A stretch of DNA of 64,000 nt from CALBPI01 sp038524795. Its GTDB lineage: Bacteria; Pseudomonadota; Gammaproteobacteria; Steroidobacterales; Woeseiaceae. Shown piece after piece: positions 8,458-16,395 of the stretch. Numbering within the stretch: the stretch's first letter is position 1; each line of letters opens with the position of its first letter. The position numbers and the translations under genes were made by a program. The stretch is from assembly GCA_038524795.1 (NCBI GenBank), contig JBCBIJ010000005.1, positions 251,654 through 315,653 on the forward strand. The letters are read 5' to 3'. The notes under the pieces are model-generated. The model searched no databases, had not been told where the DNA came from, and saw only the letters and a list, made by a program, of their open reading frames with translations.

Positions 8458-11400
8458 TCACCCGAGCGTGCGCAGCTTGTCGAGCAGCGCATTGACGGCA
8501 TCGACACGTGCAGCGCCCCGGGGCATGGGCTCGCGGAAGCTCAGGCGTTCGGCGTCGGGCATGCGGTAGCGGCGCGAATCACGCTGCACGAGCTCAACGA
8601 GCGACAACGGGTCGACCGCGCCGCCCGAGGCGAACTTCAGATAGCCCGACTCGGGGCCTGCGTCGATTTTGATGATACCCAGTGCGGCCGCGCGCTGTTT
8701 GAGGCGTGTGACCTCAATGAGCAACTTGGTGGGTTCGGGCAGCAGGCCAAAGCGGTCGATAAGCTCGACCTGCAACTCGCGCAGCGCGTCGTCGTCGGCA
8801 CAACCTGCAAGGCGTTTGTAGAGAATGAGCCGCAGGTGTACGTCGGGCACATAGTCTTCGGGCAGCAGCGCGGGTTCGTGAAGATTGATCTCGACGCCGG
8901 CATCGAGGGGCTTGTCAAAGTCCGGTTCGTGGCCTGACTTGAGCGAAGCCACAGCCTGCGCGAGTAACTCAGAATACAGCGAGAAACCGATCTCCTGGAT
9001 CTGGCCGCTCTGGCCGTCGCCGAGCAATTCGCCGGCGCCACGAATCTCGAGGTCGTGACTGGCCAGTGCGAAACCGGCACCCAGATCCTCGAGCGACTCG
9101 ATGGCTTCGAGGCGCTTCTGCGCGTCGGCAGTCATCGCCGCTTTGGGCGGCGTGATCAGGTAGGCGTAGGCGCGGTGGTGGGAACGCCCAACGCGGCCGC
9201 GCAGCTGATGCAGTTGCGCGAGGCCGAAGCGATCCGCGCGGTTGATGATGATCGTGTTGGCAGTTGGCACATCGATACCGCTTTCGACAATGGTCGTGCA
9301 GACGAACAGATTGAAGTTGCGGTGGTAGAAGTCGAACATCACGGACTCGAGTTCCCGCTCCGACATCTGGCCGTGACCAATACCAATGGTCGCCTCAGGG
9401 ACGAGCTTGCCGAGTTCCTGCGCGATGCGCTCGATGTCCTCGACCCGGTTGTGCACGAAGTAGACCTGACCGCCTCGCTTGATTTCTCGCAGGCAGGCCT
9501 CGCGGATGAGACCGTCATTCCAGCGACTGATGAACGTCTTCACCGATAGCCGGTCCGCAGGTGGTGTCGAGATCAGCGACAACTCCCGCAGGCCGCCGAG
9601 CGCCATGTTGAGCGTGCGTGGAATGGGTGTGGCCGTCAGCGTCAGGACGTCGATCTCGGCGCGCAGCTTCTTCAGCGCCTCTTTGTGGCGCACGCCGAAA
9701 CGGTGTTCCTCGTCGATAATCACAAGGCCTGCATTCTTGAACGCGTCCGTGTGGCTCAGCAGTTTGTGCGTGCCAATGACGATGTCCACGGTGCCATCGG
9801 TGAGGCCCGCAAGCACGTGGTCTGTTTCCTTCTTCGAGCGGAAACGCGAGAGCTGCTCGACGCGCACAGGCCAGTCCGCGAAGCGGTCTGAAAACGTCTG
9901 GAAGTGCTGCTGCGCGAGCAGCGTTGTCGGTACGAGCACGGCAACCTGGCGGTTGTTTTGCACAGCCATGAAGGCGGCGCGCAACGCGACCTCAGTCTTA
10001 CCGAAGCCAACGTCGCCGCAGACGACCCGGTCCATGGGGGTGGTCGCGTGCAGATCGGCAAAGATGTCGTCGATCGACTGCGCCTGATCTTCTGTGAGCT
10101 CGAACGGGAAGTCTGATTCGAACTGGCGGTACTCGGCGTCGGGAAGTCGGAATGACACGCCTTTGCGGGCTGCGCGTCGCGCGTAGACATCGAGCAACTC
10201 GACGGCGACGTCGCGTGCCTTCTGTGCGGCCTTGCGGCGCGCGCGTGCCCACTGATCGCTGCCCAATCGGTGCAGCGGTGCCTTGTCCGGTGCCGCACCC
10301 GTGTAGCGCGAAATCAGCTGCAGCGCGTGCACGGGGACATAGAGCTTGTCGCCGCCTGCATACTCAAGCGTCAGGAACTCATTGGTGTGGTCGCCCACGG
10401 TGAGCGTTTGCAAGCCGAGATAGCGACCTACGCCGTAGGCTTCGTGCACCACCGGCGCGCCGATACTGAGGTCGCTGAGCTGGCGTATGACATTTTCGGG
10501 ATCTGCAGTGCCGCGACGTCGGCGCGAGCGTGTCTTAACGCGGCGGCCGAAGACGGCCTGTTCCGTGATTACGGCCGTGCCGTCGGCGGCAAGAACCATG
10601 CCTTGTGCGAGCAAGCCCGTGGTGACGCCGAGCACGGCGCCATCGTTGGCGAAGTCGTGCCAGCCATCAAACCGTTTGGGCTGGATGCCGTTTGCGGCGC
10701 ACACCTCAATGAGCGCCTCGCGGCGGCCCGCTGATTCAGCAACGAGCAGCGTGCGCGGCCCTGATGCGCGGTCCTTGAGGAAATTCACAAATGCGGCCGC
10801 GCCGTCGTCGCGCTGCGCATCGAGCGCCATTGGCGGCAGCGGCGTGGCCAGCGCAGCCGCGCCATCGAGGCGCTTCTCCCGGCTCAGCGTGAGTGTTCTG
10901 TGTTGCCCGGCCTGGGTGCGCCAGTCGTCGAGTGTAAAAAACGCCTCGTCGGGTTTGAGCAGTGGCCGGTCTTCGGCCACGTTGAGCACTTCAAAGCGTT
11001 CGGCGATATCCGCAGCCGTCTGCGAAAGCAGTTCGTCGAGCGCGTCTCCGTGGCTTAGCACCGTGCCGCCCGGCAGGTAGTCGAGCAGGCTCGCAGTGGC
11101 TGCAAAGAACAGCGGCAGGAAATACTCGATCCCGCCGTGCGCGATGCCTTCGGAAACATCGCGGTAGACCTGAGACTGCTGTGCCTCGCCCGGGAAACGT
11201 TCGCGGTAGCGCTGGCGGAAGGCGCGCACAGCGTCACTGTCGAGCGGCACTTCGCGCGCAGGCAGGATGTCGAGCCGGGGTAGCGTGTCGCCCGAGCGCT
11301 GCGTGTCCGGATCGAAGTGACGCAGGCTGTCGATCTCATCGTCAAACAGGTCGATGCGCAGCGGTGCATCGCTGCCCATGGGGAACAGATCGATGATGGC

Positions 11401-11952
11401 GCCGCGTACGGCGAATTCGCCGTGCTCTGTGACCTGCGGGACGCGCAGGTATCCGGCGTCAGTGAGGTGCGCCGTAAAGGCATCGCGATCGAGTGTGTCT
11501 CCGGCGGCCAGCGACAACGAACGCGCCGCCACGTAGTCCGTCGGTGGCAAGCGGTGCAGCAGACATTCCGCGGCCACGATGAGCAAGCCGCGTTCGAGCC
11601 CGGGTAGTTCCGCAAGCACGCGCAAACGTTGCGAGATGATGTCCTGGTGCGGCGAAAAGCTGTCGTAGGGCAGCGTCTCCCAGTCCGGGAAGTGCAGCAC
11701 GGGTAGCGCGTCGCCGGCGAAGAACCGGGCCTCACTTTCCAGCCGATCGGCATCTTGCTGGTTATCCGCGATGTGCAGAACCGGTCGGTCGAGGCTGCTC
11801 GCGATTTGCACGAGCAACAGTGCGTCGGCCGCACCGGCCAGACCGCCGATTTCGGCGGGCAGGCTGTCTGCGCTTACGGGCGTTGCGTCACCGTCAGCCA
11901 GCGCCGCGGCGCCGGTCTGTATGAGTCGAGCTGCATTCATGAATCTGGGCAT
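8458..11952 (-). CDS. mfd: Transcription-repair coupling factor Mfd
   Basis: Mfd displaces RNA polymerase stalled at DNA lesions and recruits UvrA. At 1164 residues it has the full domain set: an N-terminal UvrB-like region (QDIISQRLRVLAELP), the RNA polymerase-interaction domain starting at PVVHEAYGVGRYLGL near residue 490, the helicase with Walker A GDVGFGKTEVALRAAF and DEEH box VIIDEEHRFGV, the translocation motif region RGRVGRSHHRAYAYL, and a C-terminal TRCF domain. The ATG at 11952 is used; a TTG four codons upstream and an ATG four codons downstream are alternatives. Confidence 0.97.
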   Translation of the reverse strand: MPRFMNAARLIQTGAAALADGDATPVSADSLPAEIGGLAGAADALLLVQIASSLDRPVLHIADNQQDADRLESEARFFAGDALPVLHFPDWETLPYDSFSPHQDIISQRLRVLAELPGLERGLLIVAAECLLHRLPPTDYVAARSLSLAAGDTLDRDAFTAHLTDAGYLRVPQVTEHGEFAVRGAIIDLFPMGSDAPLRIDLFDDEIDSLRHFDPDTQRSGDTLPRLDILPAREVPLDSDAVRAFRQRYRERFPGEAQQSQVYRDVSEGIAHGGIEYFLPLFFAATASLLDYLPGGTVLSHGDALDELLSQTAADIAERFEVLNVAEDRPLLKPDEAFFTLDDWRTQAGQHRTLTLSREKRLDGAAALATPLPPMALDAQRDDGAAAFVNFLKDRASGPRTLLVAESAGRREALIEVCAANGIQPKRFDGWHDFANDGAVLGVTTGLLAQGMVLAADGTAVITEQAVFGRRVKTRSRRRRGTADPENVIRQLSDLSIGAPVVHEAYGVGRYLGLQTLTVGDHTNEFLTLEYAGGDKLYVPVHALQLISRYTGAAPDKAPLHRLGSDQWARARRKAAQKARDVAVELLDVYARRAARKGVSFRLPDAEYRQFESDFPFELTEDQAQSIDDIFADLHATTPMDRVVCGDVGFGKTEVALRAAFMAVQNNRQVAVLVPTTLLAQQHFQTFSDRFADWPVRVEQLSRFRSKKETDHVLAGLTDGTVDIVIGTHKLLSHTDAFKNAGLVIIDEEHRFGVRHKEALKKLRAEIDVLTLTATPIPRTLNMALGGLRELSLISTPPADRLSVKTFISRWNDGLIREACLREIKRGGQVYFVHNRVEDIERIAQELGKLVPEATIGIGHGQMSERELESVMFDFYHRNFNLFVCTTIVESGIDVPTANTIIINRADRFGLAQLHQLRGRVGRSHHRAYAYLITPPKAAMTADAQKRLEAIESLEDLGAGFALASHDLEIRGAGELLGDGQSGQIQEIGFSLYSELLAQAVASLKSGHEPDFDKPLDAGVEINLHEPALLPEDYVPDVHLRLILYKRLAGCADDDALRELQVELIDRFGLLPEPTKLLIEVTRLKQRAAALGIIKIDAGPESGYLKFASGGAVDPLSLVELVQRDSRRYRMPDAERLSFREPMPRGAARVDAVNALLDKLRTLG

Positions 11953-12092
11953 GTGAGCCCGCAACTGGCGATGTCGCGTGCTGGGCTGGCCAGGTTGGCC
12001 GCCACGGCCGCTCGACAGGCCTGCGACACGTCTGCGTCAGGCGGGCTAAGTGCGGGACTGGGACAAAAACGCAGGAAGCGTAAACGACAACG

Positions 12093-12108
12093 CCCGCTGC
12101 GAAGCGGG
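12093..12108 (-). terminator. Putative terminator hairpin downstream of the small exported-protein gene
   Basis: On the minus strand CCCGCT and AGCGGG pair around a TCGC tetraloop, followed by CGTTGTCGTTT. It lies about 50 bases past the stop of the small gene and upstream of mfd on the same strand. The T tract is interrupted, so efficiency is uncertain. Confidence 0.45.
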
Positions 12109-12157
12109 GGTCAGTATGCCACAGATGCGCTGCGGGCTGCGGGCCGGGCGGGGGCCG

Positions 12158-12433
12158 TCAGCCGCGGTCTAGCACCGTGTGGATCACGCGATCGTGCTCA
12201 AAGTAGACGGTAAAGCCGTCGTACTGCCAGCGCGAAATGGGCGGTTCGCCGACGGCGGCGACGCGGCGTGTGGGCTCACCCCAGCGTTCGCTGACGCGCT
12301 GCATGGTCATGCCACGCTGCGGCGCCGAAGCGTCCACGAGCGCATCGGTGTTGACGTCGAGTTCGTCTGCGCCTGCGGGGGCTGACAGCAGGGCCAACGA
12401 GAGCAGGGCGGCGGAAACGGTTGTTCGGATCAT
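12158..12433 (-). CDS. Small exported protein of unknown function
   Basis: A 91-residue protein with a clear signal peptide (ATTVSAALL-type hydrophobic stretch ending SAPAGADEL). The mature part contains GMTMQRVSERWGEP and ISRWQYDGFTVYFEHDRVIHTVL, a pattern like short periplasmic proteins with a BamE/SmpA-like fold (an MxxVxxxWGxP turn followed by WxYxxxxVYF), but I cannot assign a function. The ATG at 12433 has GAGG eight bases upstream; an ATG two codons earlier is too close to that site. It is divergent from lolC with a 149-base gap. Confidence 0.75.
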   Translation of the reverse strand: MIRTTVSAALLSLALLSAPAGADELDVNTDALVDASAPQRGMTMQRVSERWGEPTRRVAAVGEPPISRWQYDGFTVYFEHDRVIHTVLDRG

Positions 12434-12582
12434 GGTCATCACCTCGACTGCCGGGCCGTTCTGCCCGGTGCAGATTTGATCATAACACCGGTGTTTCCGG
12501 GGCCTGCACGCCGAATGCATCTAAATCGTGACACAGGTCTCGTTTCCGCCCGAAACGGGGTGAGTGTGGTTTAATTCGCGCG

Positions 12583-13818
12583 ATGTCACGCCCCGTTGAA
12601 CTGCTGATTGCGCTCCGGTATCTGCGCGGGCGACAGACCTCGCGATTCGCGTCGTTTATCAGTGCGGCGTCGATGTTGGGGGTTGCGATCGGTGTTGCGG
12701 CGCTGATCACCATCCTCTCCGTCATGAATGGCTTCGAGAGTGAGCTCAAGCGCCGGCTGCTCGACGTGCAGGCGCACGCCGTGATCACGGGCGAGGGCGG
12801 GCGCGTCGACGATTGGCCCCGGGTTGCGGCCACGCTCGAACAGGACCCTCGTGTGCAAGCGGCTGCGCCCCAGGTCACGATCGAGGGTATGGCCAACGCG
12901 GCCGGGCAGCTCGTTCCGGTGCTGGCCGAAGGCATTGTGCCCGAGGCACTTGAGGAAGAGCTCGGCGACAACATCGTCGTGGGCTCGCTGGATGCACTCG
13001 AGGCGGGCGCAGGACGTATCGTGCTGGGACGTTATCTCGCGCTCGATCTGGGCGTCGCGCCCGGCGACGACATCGTACTGCTCGTGCCGCGCAACGAGGC
13101 GGGTGACATCCGTCCTACGCTGACGCGTTTTGCTGTCGTCGCGCTGTTCGAGTCGGGTGTTCCGGACTTCGATGCGAGCGTGGCCTATTTGCACTGGCGA
13201 GACGCGGCCGAACTCGCGGGAATCGGAGACGCCGTAAACGGCATTCGCCTGACTTTGGTCGATCCGTTCGACGCGCCGACCGTGGCCGGCGATCTGGCCG
13301 CGCTGGCGGGGGCGGGCGCCGGGGCCACGGACTGGACGCGCGAGAACGCGAGTTATTTCCGCGCCATTCGACTGGAGAAGGCGATGATGGCGCTGATCCT
13401 CTCGCTCGTCATTGGTGTGGCTGCGTTCAACATCGTCGCGAGTCTCGTCATGGTCGTCACCGACAAGGAAACGGATATCGCGATTCTGCGCACACTGGGC
13501 CTGTCGCCCTCTGGCGTTGTGCGCGTGTTTCTGACCCAGGGCGTCGTGATTGGCTGGCTCGGCGTTTTGATTGGCGTCGTAGGCGGTGTCGCGCTCGCTC
13601 TGAACGTGACGGAAACTGCGGCGTTCATTGAGGGTCTACTGGGTTTCCAGGTGATGCCCGGTGACGTCTACGTGATGAGTCGTATTCCTTCTGAAGTGCG
13701 TCCGGCCAACGTGGTCTGGATTGGCGCCGTGGCGCTGATCGTGACCGGGCTCGCCACGGTTTATCCCGCGCGCCAGGCTGCGTCTGTGCACCCCGCGCAA
13801 GCGTTGCGGTACGGCTGA
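12583..13818 (+). CDS. lolC: Lipoprotein-releasing ABC permease LolC
   Basis: LolC, LolE and LolD form the inner-membrane machine that extracts outer-membrane lipoproteins and hands them to LolA. The 411-residue protein has the N-terminal membrane helix (SMLGVAIGVAALITILSVM), the large periplasmic domain, and three C-terminal membrane helices of the FtsX type. The cytoplasmic coupling segment ETDIAILRTLGLSPSGVVRVF follows helix two, and the protein ends in TVYPARQAASVHPAQALRYG. LolC versus LolE is assigned by gene order (first permease). The next permease starts four bases after the stop. Confidence 0.93.
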   Translation: MSRPVELLIALRYLRGRQTSRFASFISAASMLGVAIGVAALITILSVMNGFESELKRRLLDVQAHAVITGEGGRVDDWPRVAATLEQDPRVQAAAPQVTIEGMANAAGQLVPVLAEGIVPEALEEELGDNIVVGSLDALEAGAGRIVLGRYLALDLGVAPGDDIVLLVPRNEAGDIRPTLTRFAVVALFESGVPDFDASVAYLHWRDAAELAGIGDAVNGIRLTLVDPFDAPTVAGDLAALAGAGAGATDWTRENASYFRAIRLEKAMMALILSLVIGVAAFNIVASLVMVVTDKETDIAILRTLGLSPSGVVRVFLTQGVVIGWLGVLIGVVGGVALALNVTETAAFIEGLLGFQVMPGDVYVMSRIPSEVRPANVVWIGAVALIVTGLATVYPARQAASVHPAQALRYG

Positions 13819-13822
13819 TCTG

Positions 13823-15061
13823 ATGGCGTTCGAATGGGACATCGGCAGGCGCTACGTCCGGCCCCGTCGCGGCGGTGGTTTCGTGTCGTTCATCTCCGTG
13901 ATCTCGATGCTTGGCGTGGCGATAGGTATCGCGGTTTTGGTCGTCGTGCTGTCGGTCGTCAACGGCTTCGAGCGCGAACTCACCGATCGGCTGCTCGCGA
14001 TGTCCTCGCACGCCACCGTCGAGGGGCTCGACGGTGATCTCAACGACTGGCAGGGCCGGCGCGAGCAGGCACTCACAGATTCACGGGTTGAGGCGGCGGC
14101 GCCGTTCATCGAGGCACGGGCCCTGGCTTCGGCAGGCGAGGCCCTGTCGGGCATCGTTCTGCGTGGTGTGTTGCCCGAGTCGGAGCGCGATGTGGCCGAC
14201 GTGCGCGCGCTCATGCAAGCGGGCGGACTCGATGACCTTGTGCCCCGCGGTTACGGGATTGTCGTGGGCGACGCCCTGGCCGAGTCACTGGGCGTCGGGC
14301 TGGGCGACAAGATCATGGTGATGATCGCCGAAGGCAATGTGACGCCCGCGGGCATCGTGCCGCGCATGCGCCGCTTCACGGTGGTCGGCATATTTCGCGC
14401 GGGCATGTACGAGTTCGACCGCCGTTTTGGTTTCGTGCACATGGACGACGCCGCCAGGCTGTACCGCAAGCGCGATGTCACCGGCATCCGTCTCCGCGTC
14501 GATGACCTGTTTGCGGCACCCGGTATCGCGCGCGATGTGGCCTTGGCGCAGGGCGGGGGCGTCATGATCAGCGATTGGACGCGGCGTCATCGCACGTTCT
14601 TCCGGTCCATCCAGATCACCAAGTCCATCCTCTTCGTCATCCTGTCGCTGGTGATCGCCGTGGCGGCCTTCAATATCGTGTCCACGCTCGTCATGGTGGT
14701 ACGCACCAAGCGCCGCGACATCGCCATCCTACGTACGCTTGGCGCGTCGCGTGCCAGCATCACGCGTGTCTTCGTCACACAGGGCGCGCTGATCGGTGTG
14801 GTCGGTGCGCTGGCGGGTGTCGCGCTGGGCACGCTGTTGAGTCTCAATCTTGAAGGCATCGTGGGCTTTGTCGAAGGCACCTTCGGCATCACGGTGCTTG
14901 CGGCCGACGTGTACTTCATCAGTGACTTGCCCAGCGAGTTGCGCAGTGCGGACGTCGCTCTGGTTACCGCGATCGCGCTTGTGCTCGTGTTTGCGGCCAC
15001 CTTGTATCCCGCTTGGCGCGCATCGCGCACCGAGCCCGCCGAGGAGCTTCGGTTTGACTGA
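13823..15061 (+). CDS. lolE: Lipoprotein-releasing ABC permease LolE
   Basis: The second permease of the LolCDE complex, 412 residues and a clear paralogue of the preceding gene (both share NGFERELxxRLL and the coupling-helix motif DIAILRTLG). It has four membrane helices and a large periplasmic domain. The C-terminus LYPAWRASRTEPAEELRFD is typical of the family. The ATG sits in ATCTGATGG four bases after lolC. Its last codons hold the GAGGAG ribosome site of lolD, so translation is probably coupled. Confidence 0.93.
   Translation: MAFEWDIGRRYVRPRRGGGFVSFISVISMLGVAIGIAVLVVVLSVVNGFERELTDRLLAMSSHATVEGLDGDLNDWQGRREQALTDSRVEAAAPFIEARALASAGEALSGIVLRGVLPESERDVADVRALMQAGGLDDLVPRGYGIVVGDALAESLGVGLGDKIMVMIAEGNVTPAGIVPRMRRFTVVGIFRAGMYEFDRRFGFVHMDDAARLYRKRDVTGIRLRVDDLFAAPGIARDVALAQGGGVMISDWTRRHRTFFRSIQITKSILFVILSLVIAVAAFNIVSTLVMVVRTKRRDIAILRTLGASRASITRVFVTQGALIGVVGALAGVALGTLLSLNLEGIVGFVEGTFGITVLAADVYFISDLPSELRSADVALVTAIALVLVFAATLYPAWRASRTEPAEELRFD
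15041..15046 (+). promoter_or_regulatory. Ribosome-binding site deciding the lolD TTG start
   Basis: GAGGAG lies seven bases before the TTG at 15054, inside the final lolE codons. This strong site at ideal spacing is the main reason for choosing TTG; no ATG or GTG occurs in a suitable place before the conserved ABC sequence. Confidence 0.7.
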
Positions 15062-15755
15062 TTCGAAAACGGACCGCGAGGTCGTCCTGTCCTGTCGCGC
15101 CGTGCGTCGCGCGTTTCGTGAAGGTGAAAATGCGCTCGTTGTGCTCGACGGGGTCGACTTCGACATTTCGGCGGGCGAGACCATCGCCATTGTCGGTGCG
15201 TCCGGCAGTGGCAAGACGACGCTGCTGCAGTTGCTGGGCGGTCTCGACTCGCCGGATGACGGGGCCATCGAAGTGGTGGGCCGCGATATGGCCAGGCTTG
15301 ATGACGCCGAACGCGGCAGCGTGCGCAACCAGGCGATTGGCTTCGTCTACCAGTTCCATCATTTGCTGCCGGAATTCACAGCCTGGGAAAACGTCGCCAT
15401 GCCGCTGCTGATTCGCCGCGAGGCGCGCGAATCAGCCATGTCGGCCGCGCGGGAGTTGCTCGAACGCGTTGGGCTTGGTGAGCGGCTGGATCACAGACCG
15501 TCGGAGCTCTCCGGGGGCGAGCGCCAGCGCGCGGCCGTGGCGCGCGCGTTGGTCACGAGACCGCGCGTGGTGCTGGCCGATGAACCGACGGGCAACCTCG
15601 ATCGCAGCACCGGCGAACGCGTGCTGGGCCAGATGCTTGAGCTCAATCGGGATCTGGGTACCGCGCTTGTGATTGTGACCCACGACGCCGACATCGCGTC
15701 GCGCATGGATCGCGAGCTCACACTGCAGGACGGCAGACTGGCTCAGCTGCGCTGA
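15054..15755 (+). CDS. lolD: Lipoprotein-releasing ABC ATPase LolD
   Basis: LolD powers lipoprotein release by LolC/LolE. The 233-residue ATPase has Walker A GASGSGKTT near residue 47, Q-loop YQFHHLLPEFTAWENV, signature LSGGERQRAAVARAL, Walker B VVLADEPTGNLD and switch histidine IVTHD. HHLLPEFTAxENVxMP after the Q-loop is the classic LolD segment. The TTG start overlaps the lolE stop by eight bases. The end overlaps the convergent DUF2062 gene by 13 bases. Confidence 0.94.
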   Translation: MTDSKTDREVVLSCRAVRRAFREGENALVVLDGVDFDISAGETIAIVGASGSGKTTLLQLLGGLDSPDDGAIEVVGRDMARLDDAERGSVRNQAIGFVYQFHHLLPEFTAWENVAMPLLIRREARESAMSAARELLERVGLGERLDHRPSELSGGERQRAAVARALVTRPRVVLADEPTGNLDRSTGERVLGQMLELNRDLGTALVIVTHDADIASRMDRELTLQDGRLAQLR

Positions 15756-16273
15756 CGCCTGGCGAGCCGCCGCGCGCGGCGCGCCTGCAAGTACTGTCCG
15801 ATGCGCGTGCGCCAGGCCAGCTCGACAAACAGAAAGCCAAGCGCTGCCGTGGCCAGCCCGAGCAGAATGCAGCCCGCGAATAGCGGCTGCCAGATCAGGC
15901 CAATCTGCGTCATCAGTGTGTCGAGCGTCATGGGGCCTGTGATGAGCTCTGGTGTGCCCAATACCGACTGACCCAAGCGGTAACCCGAGTAGTAGATCGG
16001 GAAGATCGTCACCGGGTTCACGATCATGGTCACGAGCATCGCCAGCGGCAGGTGTACGCGCAGACCAATGGCGCTCAGCCCGGCGGCAAGGCTGTGACCG
16101 GGAATCGGCATCCACATCCAGAACAACCCCAGCGCGACGCCGGGTGCTACGGCGCGGCGCCGTATGGCCCAGAGATCGGGGTGGTCGAGAAAGCTCCTGA
16201 GCGGCCGCAGCCACGGCTGGCCGACGACGCGGTGTCGTGGCGGACTCAGTCGGCGGAACAGTCTGCGGGGCAT
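15743..16273 (-). CDS. DUF2062 membrane protein
   Basis: A 176-residue integral membrane protein of the DUF2062 family, recognised from AVAPGVALGLFWMWMPIPGH, LPLAMLVTMIVNPVT and the later FAGCILLGLATAALGFL helix. Two to three membrane segments are separated by short loops, and the C-terminus is strongly basic (RARRLARRQRS). Function is not known for this family. The ATG at 16273 is used; a GTG eight codons upstream is possible and neither has a good ribosome site. It converges on lolD and is divergent from comEC. Confidence 0.8.
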   Translation of the reverse strand: MPRRLFRRLSPPRHRVVGQPWLRPLRSFLDHPDLWAIRRRAVAPGVALGLFWMWMPIPGHSLAAGLSAIGLRVHLPLAMLVTMIVNPVTIFPIYYSGYRLGQSVLGTPELITGPMTLDTLMTQIGLIWQPLFAGCILLGLATAALGFLFVELAWRTRIGQYLQARRARRLARRQRS

Positions 16274-16395
16274 GATGGGTTGACCGGTTGGGAACACCTA
16301 TTGTCACACGGGGGGGCGTGGCCGGCTGTGCCCTGTGTCGCCAAATTGGCCGTATCGACGGGTAAGCCACCCTGCTAGCGCAGCCCGCCGCCGGA